Positions 8,181-16,742 of a DNA stretch of 64,000 bases are shown in pieces. The notes under the pieces are model-generated. The model was not told the origin of the DNA and searched no databases. It saw only the letters and a program-made list of their open reading frames with translations. The stretch's first letter is position 1. The number at the start of each line of letters is the position of its first letter. Both the position numbers and the translations under genes were made by a program. The stretch lies in NCBI GenBank assembly GCA_963738135.1, contig CAVTVK010000004.1, forward strand, positions 124,001 to 188,000, given 5' to 3'. The stretch comes from Bog-473 sp963738135 (GTDB taxonomy: Bacteria > Actinomycetota > Acidimicrobiia > Acidimicrobiales > RAAP-2).

Positions 8181-8269
8181 CATGGCAAGTCGTACGACGT
8201 GGGAAGCCGTACGACGTGGGAAGCCGTACGACTGGGGAGGGAACATGACCGGGGAGGCCGTATGACGTC
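8168..8269 (+). repeat. Six 17-bp tandem repeats that duplicate a ribosome-binding site and start codon
   Basis: Six contiguous 17-bp units begin at 8168, 8185, 8202, 8219, 8236 and 8253. Unit 3 is ggaagccgtacgacgtg and unit 6 is ggaggccgtatgacgtc. Each has a purine-rich GGAAG/GGAGG, a 4-5 base spacer and ATG or a changed ATG (ACG in units 2-4). The SRAP stop is in unit 1 and the phospholipase ATG (8262) is in unit 6. The whole 81-bp space between the genes is therefore repeat. Because 17 is not a multiple of three, neighbouring units set different frames; units 3 and 6 are in frame. Confidence 0.88.
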
Positions 8270-9819
8270 CAACAGCTCTTTCGACCGCTCGCGCTTCGAT
8301 CGCCGCGCGCTGCTGGCCGGCGCGCTGGCGGCCGGCGGTGCGACGATCCTGGCCGCGGCGAGCCGGGGTGACCGGGCCGGTGCCGCCATGGCGCAGTTCG
8401 CGGCGCGCACCAAGCCGGCCGGCTCGGATCTCGGGGCCATCGAGCACGTCGTGTTCCTCATGCAGGAGAACCGCTCGTTCGACCACTACTACGGCACGTA
8501 TCCAGGCGTCCGGGGCTTCGACGACCGGCCGCACGGCAAGCTCGGGAACTTCGCCCAGGCCTGGCCCGGTGGACGCGACAAGACGCTGCTCCCCTTCCAC
8601 CTCGACACCTCGTCGGGCATCGGCGAATGCACCAACGACCTCGACCACAGCTGGCCGGGCGAGCACCTCAGCTGGCACACGCGGCACCAACGCCGCCTTC
8701 GTCAGCACGCACGTCAAGGACGTGTTCCAGGGACCCGAGCACGGCGTCCTCACCATGGGTTACTACCGCCGGCAGGACATCCCCTTCTACTACGCGCTGG
8801 CCGACGCCTTCACGCTGTGCGACAACTACCACTGCTCGGTGCTGGGGCCGACGCACCCGAATCGGCTCATGGCGCTCTCGGGCACCATCGATCCGACGGG
8901 CGCGGCGGGCGGGCCGGTGCTCGTCACGAACGGGTCGCCCGACGCCATCGGCAGCGTGCACTGGGACACCATGCCCGAGGTGCTGGAGGACGCCGGGGTC
9001 AGCTGGAAGGTCTACAACCCGACCGGCACCATCTACGAGCCGACGTTCCAGAAGCAGCACGGCATCCTCAGTGACGCCATCCTCCCGTACTTCAGCCAGT
9101 ACCAGGACCCCTCGTCGCCGCTGTACCAGAAGGCCTTTCTACCGCAGTACCCGAGTGAATTCGTCAGTGACATCAATGCGGGGACGCTGCCTTCGGTCAG
9201 CTGGATCATCCCGCCCGCCGGCTACGACGAGCACCCGTCGTCGCCGCCTGCCCTCGGCGAGTGGTTGACCAGCCAGGTGCTGGCGGCGCTGGTGGCGAAT
9301 CCGGAGGTGTGGTCCAAGACCGTGCTCTTCCACATGTACGACGAGAACGACGGCTTCTTCGACCACGTGCCGCCCCCGGTGGCGCCGCACGGCACGGCCG
9401 GGGAGTACGTCACGGTCTCGCCCCTGCCGAGTGCCGCCGATGGCATGGTCGGCCCGGTCGGCATGGGCTTCCGGGTCCCGATGCTCGTCCTCTCCCCCTT
9501 CAGCCGGGGGGGCCACGTGGCGTCCGAGGTGTTCGACCACACCTCGCAGCTGCGCTTCCTGGAGGAGCGCTTCGGGGTGAAGGCACCCAACATCTCGGCC
9601 TGGCGCCGCCACACTGCCGGCGACCTGACCTCGACACTCCATCCGCGTCGCAGCGATCCGACCGTGCCCAACCTGCCCAGCACCTCCAAGGACACCGTGG
9701 CCACCATCATGGCGGAGGGCTGCACGGAGGCGTCCATGCTGACGGTGGCGCCCGACTCGGCCATGCCGGTCTACCCCGTGCCGACGCACCAGACGATGCC
9801 GACGCAGGAAAAGGTCTGA
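8262..9819 (+). CDS. Phospholipase C / phosphoesterase family protein, Tat-exported, one frameshift
   Basis: The start MTSNSSFDRSRFDRRALLAG carries a twin-arginine signal (RR followed by LLAGALAAGGATILAA). The mature part opens with IEHVVFLMQENRSFDHYYGT, the catalytic block of non-haemolytic phospholipase C/acid phosphatase enzymes. It continues with VLGPTHPNRLMALSGT, YDENDGFFDHVPPP and a FSRGGHVASEVFDHTSQLRF block that holds metal-site residues. These enzymes hydrolyse phosphate esters such as phosphatidylcholine outside the membrane. The N-terminal 140 residues and the rest are in different frames; the shift is near 8675-8685 (HLSWH to GTNAAFVSTHV). Total is about 519 residues, the usual size. 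Translation starts from the last unit of the repeat array. Confidence 0.9.
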
Positions 9820-9862
9820 GCGTCCGGTCAAGTCGGGCCTGTGGGAGCGGTAAGACTCTGCC

Positions 9863-10459
9863 GTGCCCCACGACGTGATGGAAGAGGTCTTTCTGGCCCG
9901 CCACGGGGAGACCGAGTGGAATCGGGAGGGCCGTCGCCACGGACAGCTCGATGCGCCACTCACTGCCGAGGGGCGGGAGGAGGTGCAGCGGGTGGCGGAG
10001 CGGCTGCGCAGACTGCCCATCAACGCCGTCTTCTCGAGCCCGCTCGGACGTGCTCTGGCCTCGGCCCAGGTGTACGCCTCCGCACTCGGGCTGCCGGTCG
10101 TCACGGTGGAGGAGCTCGCCGAGATCCATCACGGCGCCATGGCCGGGCTGGAGGCCGAGCAGGTTGAGGCGGCGTTCCCCGGCGAACTGTCCCGGCGCGC
10201 CGAGGACAAGTACCGGTGGCGATTCCCCGACGGCGAGAGCTACGCCGACGGGGACGTCAGGGCCCATGCCGCGTTGGACGTGATCGCCGGTTCCGGGGCG
10301 GCCCGGCCGTTGCTGGTGTCGCACGAGATGATCGGACGGATGTTGCTGCGGAACCTCCTGGACGTGCGGGCCGCAGAGGCGCTGGCCTTCGGACACCCGC
10401 ACGACGTGATCTACCGAGTCGACGTGAGCGCCAGGACCGTGCAGGAGATCCGGTCATGA
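9863..10459 (+). CDS. Histidine phosphatase (phosphoglycerate mutase-like) family protein
   Basis: This 198-residue protein has the catalytic RHGE motif at residues 13-16 (LARHGETEWN) and the second His block LLVSHEMIG. GRRHGQLDAPLTAEGREEV and SSPLGRALASAQVYA are normal for the cofactor-independent branch of the family, which removes phosphate from small molecules such as sugar phosphates, alpha-ribazole phosphate or phosphoserine. The substrate cannot be told. GTG at 9863 is the longest start; ATG at 9878 is also possible. Its TGA overlaps the ATG of the next gene (ATGA), so a phosphatase and a phosphotransferase-like kinase are translationally coupled. Confidence 0.87.
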   Translation: MPHDVMEEVFLARHGETEWNREGRRHGQLDAPLTAEGREEVQRVAERLRRLPINAVFSSPLGRALASAQVYASALGLPVVTVEELAEIHHGAMAGLEAEQVEAAFPGELSRRAEDKYRWRFPDGESYADGDVRAHAALDVIAGSGAARPLLVSHEMIGRMLLRNLLDVRAAEALAFGHPHDVIYRVDVSARTVQEIRS

Positions 10460-11106
10460 GCGCGGTGGCGCCGCCGCCCGGCACGGTCGTCGTCCTCAAC
10501 GGGACGCCCCGGTCGGGGAAGTCGAGCATCGCCCGGGCACTGCAGCGATCCGCGGCCGGCGGGCCGTGGCTCAACCTGGGCGTCGACGCGTTGGCGGACG
10601 CCATCCCGGCGGAGTTCCGGCCCGGCATCGGGTTGCGCCCGGGCGGGGAGCGGCCGGACCTCGAGCCTTCCGTCGTCATCTTGTTCGACTCGTTGTACGC
10701 GACGGTCGCAGCGTGGAGTCGTGCGGGGCTCAACGTCGTCGTCGACGTCGGCCATCACGACGACTACTCGGAGCCGCTGGGCATCCTGGGCAAGGTGGCC
10801 GCGGAACTGGCCGGGCTGCCGGCCTATTTCGTCGGTGTGCGATGCCCGGTCGAGGTGATCATGACCCGGCGGGACGCGGTGCCGGCCGGCGGTGCCGGCG
10901 ACGGTGGCTACGTGACGAGCGAGCCTGGTGGCGGTGTCCCCTCCATCGTGATCCGCTGGGAGCGCGCGGTGCACGATCCGGGCGTGTACGACGTGGAGGT
11001 CGACACTTCGACGGGATCAGCAGCGGTGTGCGCGTCGGACATCCTGCGCCGGGTGTCGAGCGGGCCACCGTCCGCGTTCGCAGCGTTGGCGAACTCCCGG
11101 ATCTGA
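10456..11106 (+). CDS. Chloramphenicol phosphotransferase-like P-loop kinase
   Basis: The ATG at 10456 overlaps the previous stop. A Walker A loop GTPRSGKSS sits at residues 16-24, followed by WLNLGVDALADAIPAEFRPG, a pattern found in CPT-like proteins. VVVDVGHHDDYSEP follows at the Walker B position and a R-RD lid-like element (VIMTRRDAV) at about 135. The characterised family member phosphorylates chloramphenicol in its producer, but most homologues have unknown small-molecule substrates, so resistance should not be assumed. Length is 216 residues against about 180 in the reference; the extra is mainly a Gly-rich insert near 140-155. Pairing with a phosphatase is unusual. Confidence 0.78.
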   Translation: MSAVAPPPGTVVVLNGTPRSGKSSIARALQRSAAGGPWLNLGVDALADAIPAEFRPGIGLRPGGERPDLEPSVVILFDSLYATVAAWSRAGLNVVVDVGHHDDYSEPLGILGKVAAELAGLPAYFVGVRCPVEVIMTRRDAVPAGGAGDGGYVTSEPGGGVPSIVIRWERAVHDPGVYDVEVDTSTGSAAVCASDILRRVSSGPPSAFAALANSRI

Positions 11107-11119
11107 CTACGCCGGTTCG

Positions 11120-11965
11120 ATGCCCAGCGACGTGCTGAGGGCCGGAGATCGAACGGGACCGTTCGATCTCGTACTCGACGCCGACATGGCGGCCGCCTTC
11201 GCCCGTGCGACGCTCGACGACAACCCACGCTACGTCGACGGTTCCGCCCTGCCCCCCACCGCCATCGCCACCCAGACGTACCGCGCGCAGCTTCCCTCTA
11301 TTCTGGAGCTCGTCCCCGCATCGGTGTTCGCGGCAGCACGAGGTGGCGTCCATGGCCAACACGACCTGGTGCTCCATCGTCCCATCGTGCCCGGAGAGCA
11401 CCTGCGGTCGCTCGTCGAGCTCCACAGCGCCAAGCCCACCAAAGACAATCTCCGGGTCACGTTGCTGCACAGGACGTTCGACGCCCGGGAACAGCTCGTC
11501 GCCGAGCAATGGTGGACGACGGTGTTGCTCGGCACCACGGCCGACGAGACGGGACCGCATCTGCCGGGTCACGCCATGGTCCGTGACGATGCGCAGGATG
11601 CCCTGGCCGAGGAGGTCGTGCGCGTCGACCTCGAGATGGCACGGCGCTACGCCGAGGTGTCGGGCGACTTCTCGATCCATCACTTCGACGACGAGGCGGC
11701 GCAGCGCAGCGGCTTCGAGGGCGCCTTCGTCCACGGCCTCTGCACGATGGCCCTATGCGCCAGAGCCGTGGTGCGGAACGTGTGCGCAGACGACCCCTCA
11801 CGACTGCGGCGGTTCTCCGTCCGGTTCGCCTCTCCCGCCTTTCTCGGCCGGGACCTCACGATACGGATCTACGCGCTCGATCAAGACCGCTGCGCACTGG
11901 AAGCAACGAGCGGCAGTGCTCTGGCCATCCGCAACGGCTACGCCGAGCTGCGGCCGCGCCCGTAG
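11120..11965 (+). CDS. MaoC-like (hot-dog fold) hydratase/dehydratase family protein
   Basis: This 281-residue protein has two hot-dog halves. The C-terminal half holds the hydratase-2 motif in the form YAEVSGDFSIHHFDDEAAQ, then GFEGAFVHGLCTMAL, as in R-specific enoyl-CoA hydratases and MaoC enzymes. The catalytic Asp and His of the D-x4-H pattern appear present, although the usual NPIH is FSIH. The N-terminal half (LRAGDRTGPFDLVLDADMAA) is degenerate, as is common for double hot-dog proteins. It probably hydrates an enoyl-CoA or is a related beta-hydroxyacyl enzyme. It follows the CPT-like gene by 13 bp on the same strand, but no functional link is evident. Confidence 0.82.
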   Translation: MPSDVLRAGDRTGPFDLVLDADMAAAFARATLDDNPRYVDGSALPPTAIATQTYRAQLPSILELVPASVFAAARGGVHGQHDLVLHRPIVPGEHLRSLVELHSAKPTKDNLRVTLLHRTFDAREQLVAEQWWTTVLLGTTADETGPHLPGHAMVRDDAQDALAEEVVRVDLEMARRYAEVSGDFSIHHFDDEAAQRSGFEGAFVHGLCTMALCARAVVRNVCADDPSRLRRFSVRFASPAFLGRDLTIRIYALDQDRCALEATSGSALAIRNGYAELRPRP

Positions 11966-11995
11966 GGCCCATCGGGCGGAGCGAATCGCGGACGA

Positions 11996-13480
11996 CTACG
12001 AGGCGGGGAACTGCACCTGCTCCGCCTGCGCCAGGAGCGAGGGCTTGTCGGCGCTGAGGATGTACCCCGAGGCGATGGCCTTGTTCAGGCTCTTCGTGTA
12101 GGCGGCGATGTAGTTGCTCTTGGTCCCGTAAAGGCTGGCCAGTTGGGGCGGGGTGAACGCGCCAGTGGACCCGAAGTATTGGCAGACCGTCGTCGCGCCG
12201 GTGGGCGGTGCGCCGCTGAGGCTAGAGACCGGTACGTCGACTGCCGGGGTCCGGACACCTCCGATCACATTTCCGTGCGGGTCGAGGGCCAGCGTCACCG
12301 GATTCGTGCTCGCCAGGTGGAAGGGGGGTGCACTTGGGGGTGGCCTGCTGTCGACGACCCACTTGTCGAAGCCGGTGAAAGCTGCTTGGACCACCGAGTG
12401 CATCGGGCCTGCATTGATGGGGCTAGTGCAGCCGATGACGCTGGCAGGGATACTACCCAGCTGATACTGGTCGGCGTGCGACGTGCCGGCCATCTCCCAA
12501 GTGCGGATCTTGTCCGTGTTGGGCTGTTGCGCCAGGGCATACCCGAACTGCATCACGTCGGTCTGGGTCTCGGCCATGAAGACCGGCACCTTGAGATCGG
12601 TGCGGATACGCAGATTGCCCGGCCCCGCATTGGAGCCGACGGACGACCCGAGAGAGGCACCGAACCCAAAGCGGCTATGCAGGAAGATCCCGTCGAAGGT
12701 GTCGGTCCGGGGCTGCACCGCGTCCGCAAACGTCGTCAGATAGATAGCCGCTAGGGACTCGCCCGCGGCAACCATATGTTTCGGCTTCAGGCCACCCAAC
12801 GCCATCGGGTGGGGCGCCCGGAGGGCTTGCCCGATCTGCGCGAAGATGTCCTGGGCGTATTGGTCACCGGGGTGGTGCAGCGATGCGTACCGGGTCGGCT
12901 CCTTGCTGACCAGCCCTCCTGATCCGGTGAGCGAGCCGATGATGGACTTCCCGCCGTCGACGCCCAGCTCCTGAGCCGAGACGCCGACGTACGCGTAGCC
13001 ATCACGCATCAACATCGGGTTCAGGTAGATCCAATCGGGATCCGATTCCCCGGCTGTCACGTTCAGCCACTCGACCACCACCGTCCCATTGAAGTGGGCC
13101 GGGTCCGTCGGTCGTCGCACCAGGATCCTGGTCTTGTACGCCGCCGACGTCGTCGGCGTGATCGTCCACTTCCCGTCGCTCGGCCGTGAGTCGGCCTTGA
13201 ACGCGGTCGCCGTCCCGGCGGCAAAAAACTCCTGCTCGACGTAGCCGTTAGCGGCCAGGTCGGGCGTTTGGGCGGAGATCGGCTCGATGACCTGTCCCGT
13301 CGTGATCGGCCCGGTCAGGGTTGCTGCGGTGTGGAACGTCACGTCCGAGGTGGCGGCGCCGGCCACCTGTTGGGTGACAAGCGTCAACGGGAACAGCGCG
13401 ACCAGTGCAACCAGGCCGGCACGAACAAATCCCGTCTTGGGCACGATCTGATCGTGCCCGTAGATCCAAGACATCGACAC
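11996..13480 (-). CDS. Secreted alpha/beta hydrolase domain-containing protein
   Basis: A 494-residue protein starting MSMSWIYGHDQIVPKTGFVR, with a hydrophobic signal segment VALVALFPLTLVTQQVAGA at about 24-42 and likely cleavage after AGA. The body matches the large secreted hydrolase family seen in actinobacteria: RILVRRPTDPAHFNGTVVVE, WLNVTAGESDPDW and YVGVSAQELGVDGG. The probable nucleophile is in VAAGESLAAIYLTTF (G-E-S-L-A), with a late His in WEMAGTSHAD. Substrates of these proteins are not established. ATG at 13474 is an alternative start. The gene is single, with opposing or divergent neighbours. The 104 bp to the next start (13585) must hold its promoter, but no clear boxes were seen. 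Confidence 0.82.
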   Translation of the reverse strand: MSMSWIYGHDQIVPKTGFVRAGLVALVALFPLTLVTQQVAGAATSDVTFHTAATLTGPITTGQVIEPISAQTPDLAANGYVEQEFFAAGTATAFKADSRPSDGKWTITPTTSAAYKTRILVRRPTDPAHFNGTVVVEWLNVTAGESDPDWIYLNPMLMRDGYAYVGVSAQELGVDGGKSIIGSLTGSGGLVSKEPTRYASLHHPGDQYAQDIFAQIGQALRAPHPMALGGLKPKHMVAAGESLAAIYLTTFADAVQPRTDTFDGIFLHSRFGFGASLGSSVGSNAGPGNLRIRTDLKVPVFMAETQTDVMQFGYALAQQPNTDKIRTWEMAGTSHADQYQLGSIPASVIGCTSPINAGPMHSVVQAAFTGFDKWVVDSRPPPSAPPFHLASTNPVTLALDPHGNVIGGVRTPAVDVPVSSLSGAPPTGATTVCQYFGSTGAFTPPQLASLYGTKSNYIAAYTKSLNKAIASGYILSADKPSLLAQAEQVQFPAS

Positions 13481-13584
13481 CCCCCTTGGCGCAGTGGCCG
13501 CTGACTATACCGACGCCGGGTCGCCGGCGGGTCTCGGTGCTGGATGCACCCCTGAGGACCCCCTGCCCCCGGTAGCCTCCACAG

Positions 13585-14094
13585 GTGGTTGTTCGCGTCT
13601 CTCCCGACGCTCCGCGCAAGGGCGCCACGCTCGGCTACCTACCCGCACTCGACGGGATCCGCGGCGTGGCCATGATCGGGATCCCGATGCAGATCGCCAC
13701 GGCCCATGGCGCGCTCATGGTCCTCGAGACGAAGCCCTGCCAGAGCACCGGCGAGCAGCCCGACGGTTCCCCCTGGCCCCAGGACAGCCCAGCCCGGCAG
13801 GACGCCTACAACGCGCTGCTGCACGAGGTCGCAGCCCAGCACCCGGGCGAGGTCTACGTGCAGGACCTGAACTCTTACGTCTGCCCCGGCGGCACCTACA
13901 CGGAGAATCTCGACGGCGTCCCCGTGCGCGAGAGCGACGGCAGCCACTTCGACGTGCAACCCGGCGGGGGCGGTGACTATCTGGCACCGGCGATCCTGCC
14001 GTACTGGGTCGACCTCGGCCATATGCAAGAGGCGCGCACGAACGGCGCCAGCGTGCCGAGCGGATCACCGCCGCGGTTCTTCGCGCCGCAGTGA
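13585..14094 (+). pseudogene. Remnant of an acyltransferase-3/SGNH (OatA-like) protein, internal deletion
   Basis: The frame is open for 169 residues, but the sequence is two ends of a bigger protein. Residues about 15-30 (GYLPALDGIRGVAM) are the start of a membrane acyltransferase-3 domain, which normally continues for about 350 residues and ten helices. From residue about 37 on, MVLETKPCQSTGEQPDG, YNALLHEVAAQHPGEVYV and VRESDGSHFDVQPGG match the C-terminal SGNH esterase-like domain of OatA-type cell-wall O-acetyltransferases. The join is near base 13675 and is in frame. The catalytic GDS block and nearly all of the membrane part are missing. It is either a genomic deletion or an assembly collapse; the product is unlikely to acylate anything. 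Confidence 0.72.
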
Positions 14095-14110
14095 GACGGG
14101 CCGCAGCAAG

Positions 14111-14130
14111 CGCCCGTCGACGAGCGGGCG
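14111..14130. terminator. Hairpin between convergent genes
   Basis: cgcccg (14111-14116) and cgggcg (14125-14130) form a 6-bp stem around an 8-base loop. It sits in the 42-bp gap between two convergent stops. There is no T-run, which is normal for GC-rich actinobacteria. It could serve both directions. Confidence 0.45.
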
Positions 14131-14136
14131 TCGGGC

Positions 14137-14448
14137 TCAGCCCGCGGCGGGCATGGTGGGCCTGGTCGGAGTCGCCTCGTAGAAGCCGGCGGTCGCTCCC
14201 GTGATGCGCTGCAGGTTGCGCTCGCCGAAGGCGACCTCGTGCGGCCGGGCCAGATGGGCGTCGAGCAGCTCTTGCGACTCCCAGCGCTCGAAGAACCGGA
14301 AGGTGTTGGGCGACTCGAGGTCCTCGCCCCAGAAGTAGTCGAGGCAGCCGGCGTCACGCCGGCTCGCCTCGGTGACCTCGGCCAGGCTGGCGAGGACGTC
14401 GTCGCGGTCCGAGGGGTCGAAGCTGAGAGAGCCGGCGATGATGATCAT
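14137..14448 (-). CDS. Antibiotic biosynthesis monooxygenase (ABM) domain protein
   Basis: This 103-residue protein has the single ferredoxin-like ABM fold: MIIIAGSLSFDPSDRDDVLA, then EASRRDAGCLDYFWGEDLES and FRFFERWESQELLDAHLARP. The ERW and AHL blocks are typical. Members are cofactor-free quinol monooxygenases (YgiN type) or heme-degrading proteins, and many only have a predicted role. Its ATG at 14448 lies 21 bp after the amidohydrolase stop on the same strand, so the two are likely co-transcribed. The C-terminal tail is Pro/Ala-rich and probably disordered. Confidence 0.85.
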   Translation of the reverse strand: MIIIAGSLSFDPSDRDDVLASLAEVTEASRRDAGCLDYFWGEDLESPNTFRFFERWESQELLDAHLARPHEVAFGERNLQRITGATAGFYEATPTRPTMPAAG

Positions 14449-14469
14449 GCTGGGAGGGTAGTGACCTCC

Positions 14470-15747
14470 TCAGGCGGCCGCGAGGGTGGCGAGGTCGTCC
14501 CGCACCAGGGTGCCGCCCTTCATCACCGCCAGAAGTCTGGCCTGGTCCTGCAGGATGCCGATGTCGACGAGAGGGTTGCCGTCGACCACCAACAGATCGG
14601 CCAGGTAGCCCTCGCGCACCGACCCGAGCTCGTGGGCCCGGCCCATCAGCTCGGCCCCGTTGCGGGTGGCCCAGCGGATCACATCGAGAGGCAGGATCCC
14701 CGCTTCCTTGACGTAGAACTCGAGCTCGTCGGCGTAGCGGCCGTGGGGCAGGCTGATGGCGCCGTAGTCGTCCCCGCACAGGAGCTTCACCCCAGCCTCG
14801 TTGGCCTTGGGCAGCATGGCGAGCGCCCGCTCGATGTCCTCGGCCATGGCGGCGGTGAATCCGAGACCACCGCCTCCCATCAGCTCGGAGAAGCGGACGG
14901 GGAAGAGCTGGCTCGGTACGAGGAAGGTCCCGAGCTCGACCATCCGCTCGATGGCCATGGCGTCCATCCCGTCGCCATGGTCGATCACGTCGATACCGGC
15001 ATCGAGCGCCATGTGGATGGCCTCGCGGTTGGCGATGTGGCCACGCACCAGCACGCCCCGCTGATGCGCCGCCTGTATCCCTGCCGTGATCTCCTCGGGG
15101 CTCATTTCGGTCTGTTCGCTCGGCGCAACCGTCCCGTGACCGCCCGTCACGAACATCTTGATGATCTCGGCCCCCTGCTTGATCTCCTCGCGTACGGCCA
15201 GCCGGAAGCCGTCGGGACCGTCGGACCGGTTGATGGCACCGTGGGCCCCGACGTCCCAGTACCAGGGAAAGCTCTTGTCGCCCGCATGCCCCGTCGTGCT
15301 GACGTCCCGGCTGCCGGCCATCAGCCGAGGGCCCGGGAAGAGGCCTTCGGCGATGGCCGCCTTCATGGACGCGTCGATGGCAAAGGGCGCGCCCGCACTC
15401 ACCGCGCCGGTGAACCCACTGCGCAGCAGCAGCTCAAGATGATGCGCCGCCCGCACCGCCTGCAGGGCCGGCGGCTCCTCAAGACCGAAGGGGGCCGTCT
15501 TGGAGCCGAGCTCGTTGTAGGTGGCATGGAAATGGCTGCTCACCATTCCCGGCATCACCGTGCGCCCGTCGAGATCGACCACGCGGTCGGCGGGACCGGT
15601 CTCCACGCTGGCGCCGGCGGCGCCGGTGCGCACCGTGGTGATGCGACGGTCCTCGATCACCACCGTGGTACGGGGACGGGCACCGTCGGCATCGACCACG
15701 GTGGCGTCGCGCAGAACGAGCCTCGGCACGGGCGTCGTCGACCTCAT
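14470..15747 (-). CDS. Amidohydrolase family protein (imidazolonepropionase-like)
   Basis: A 425-residue metal hydrolase of the imidazolonepropionase/prolidase-like branch. The N-terminal beta-sandwich block is LVLRDATVVDADGARPRTTV, then DLDGRTVMPGMVSSHFHATY, with the metal ligands in HFH. The likely carbamylated Lys is in EIIKMFVTGGHGT; further ligand His are in VLVRGHIANREAI and DVIDHGDGMD, and the final Asp in LLCGDDYGA. The end RVHEL-like block appears as SVREGYLADLLVVDGNPLVD. It probably hydrolyses a cyclic amide, imide or aryl dipeptide; the substrate is unknown. Start ATG 15747. It is followed by the ABM gene in the same unit. Confidence 0.88.
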   Translation of the reverse strand: MRSTTPVPRLVLRDATVVDADGARPRTTVVIEDRRITTVRTGAAGASVETGPADRVVDLDGRTVMPGMVSSHFHATYNELGSKTAPFGLEEPPALQAVRAAHHLELLLRSGFTGAVSAGAPFAIDASMKAAIAEGLFPGPRLMAGSRDVSTTGHAGDKSFPWYWDVGAHGAINRSDGPDGFRLAVREEIKQGAEIIKMFVTGGHGTVAPSEQTEMSPEEITAGIQAAHQRGVLVRGHIANREAIHMALDAGIDVIDHGDGMDAMAIERMVELGTFLVPSQLFPVRFSELMGGGGLGFTAAMAEDIERALAMLPKANEAGVKLLCGDDYGAISLPHGRYADELEFYVKEAGILPLDVIRWATRNGAELMGRAHELGSVREGYLADLLVVDGNPLVDIGILQDQARLLAVMKGGTLVRDDLATLAAA

Positions 15748-15863
15748 GAGCTCCGGACCCGGGCTCCGGTACGGTTCTCGGGCACGGGGGGAACGATAGT
15801 GACCAGAAGCCGATGTGCACAGTGGGCCGTCGCCGCCGGACCGTGGAGCCCCTGGGCGGGCCG

Positions 15864-16733
15864 ATGACCCTCGGCGGGCGCGACTCCGTGCTCTGCTCGG
15901 GCACGCTGCGGAGCGACATCTCGTTCCGGGAGCGAGTGGCAGCGGCGGCGGCCGGTGAATTCTCCGGGCTCTCCCTCTGGGGGCGCGACTACCAGGTGGC
16001 GCGCGACGAGGGATGGTGCGACCGCGACATCCGCCTGCTGCTGGCCGACCACGGCCTGTCGGTGGCTGAGCTCGACCCCGCCTGGTGGTGGCTTCCCGGT
16101 GCGTCCGACGTCCACATTCCGCCCGAGCACGACCGGGAGCTGATCTTCCGCTTCGCCGAGTCCGAGTTGTTCACAGTGGCGGATGGAGTCGGGGCACGCT
16201 CGCTCAATGCGGTGGACGTCTTCGGCGGCTCGTGGTCGCTCGATGACGCGGCTGCCGCGTTCGCCGGACTGTGCGACCGGGCCTCGGATCACGGCTTGCT
16301 GGTCCACCTGGAGTTCCTCCCCTGGTCTCGGATTCCCGACCTGGCGACCGCCTGGCAGGTCGTCCGTGCCGCCGATCGCCCCAACGGTGGCCTCATGCTC
16401 GACGCCTGGCACTACTTCCGCAGTCGTCCGGACAGCGAACTTCTGCGCTCCATTCCCGGCGCGTCGATTCTCGGCATTCAGTTGTGCGACGCGCCGGCGA
16501 CACCCGAGCCCGAGCCGATGCACGCGACCTTGCACGAGCGGCTGCTCCCGGGCGAGGGCGAATTACCCCTGGCCGCGCTCCTGGCGGACGTGACCGCCAC
16601 CGGCACGACGGCACCACTCGGTATCGAGGTGTTCTCCGACATCCTCCATGCACTCGACCCGGTGGAGGTCGGAGAGCGGGCCGGCGCGTCGTTGCGTGCC
16701 TTGCTCGACCGTGCAGACGCGAGCGGCGAGTGA
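15864..16733 (+). CDS. Sugar phosphate isomerase/epimerase (xylose isomerase-like TIM barrel)
   Basis: From ATG 15864 the protein has about 289 residues. It shows the AP-endonuclease-2/xylose-isomerase-like barrel pattern: GEFSGLSLWGRDYQVARDEG near the start, LVHLEFLPWSRIPDL with the metal-binding Glu, LMLDAWHYFRS with Asp and His, and a late PLGIEVFSDILH. Known relatives isomerise or dehydrate keto-sugars and inositols or cleave related compounds; no specific substrate can be assigned. An upstream ATG at 15813 gives an Arg-rich, unlikely extension. It is divergent from the amidohydrolase and ends 9 bp before the opposing stop of the next gene. Confidence 0.83.
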   Translation: MTLGGRDSVLCSGTLRSDISFRERVAAAAAGEFSGLSLWGRDYQVARDEGWCDRDIRLLLADHGLSVAELDPAWWWLPGASDVHIPPEHDRELIFRFAESELFTVADGVGARSLNAVDVFGGSWSLDDAAAAFAGLCDRASDHGLLVHLEFLPWSRIPDLATAWQVVRAADRPNGGLMLDAWHYFRSRPDSELLRSIPGASILGIQLCDAPATPEPEPMHATLHERLLPGEGELPLAALLADVTATGTTAPLGIEVFSDILHALDPVEVGERAGASLRALLDRADASGE

Positions 16734-16742
16734 ACGACCGGT

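Noticed and set aside
8168..8269. CRISPR-like array
   Set aside because: Units are contiguous with no spacers and are 17 bp long; the array matches a duplicated translation start.
10456..11106. Chloramphenicol resistance gene
   Set aside because: Only the family fold is shared; the linked phosphatase and wide family range do not support a resistance call.
14239..15867. 542-residue plus-strand frame
   Set aside because: It is antisense to the ABM and amidohydrolase genes; composition is that of a shadow frame.
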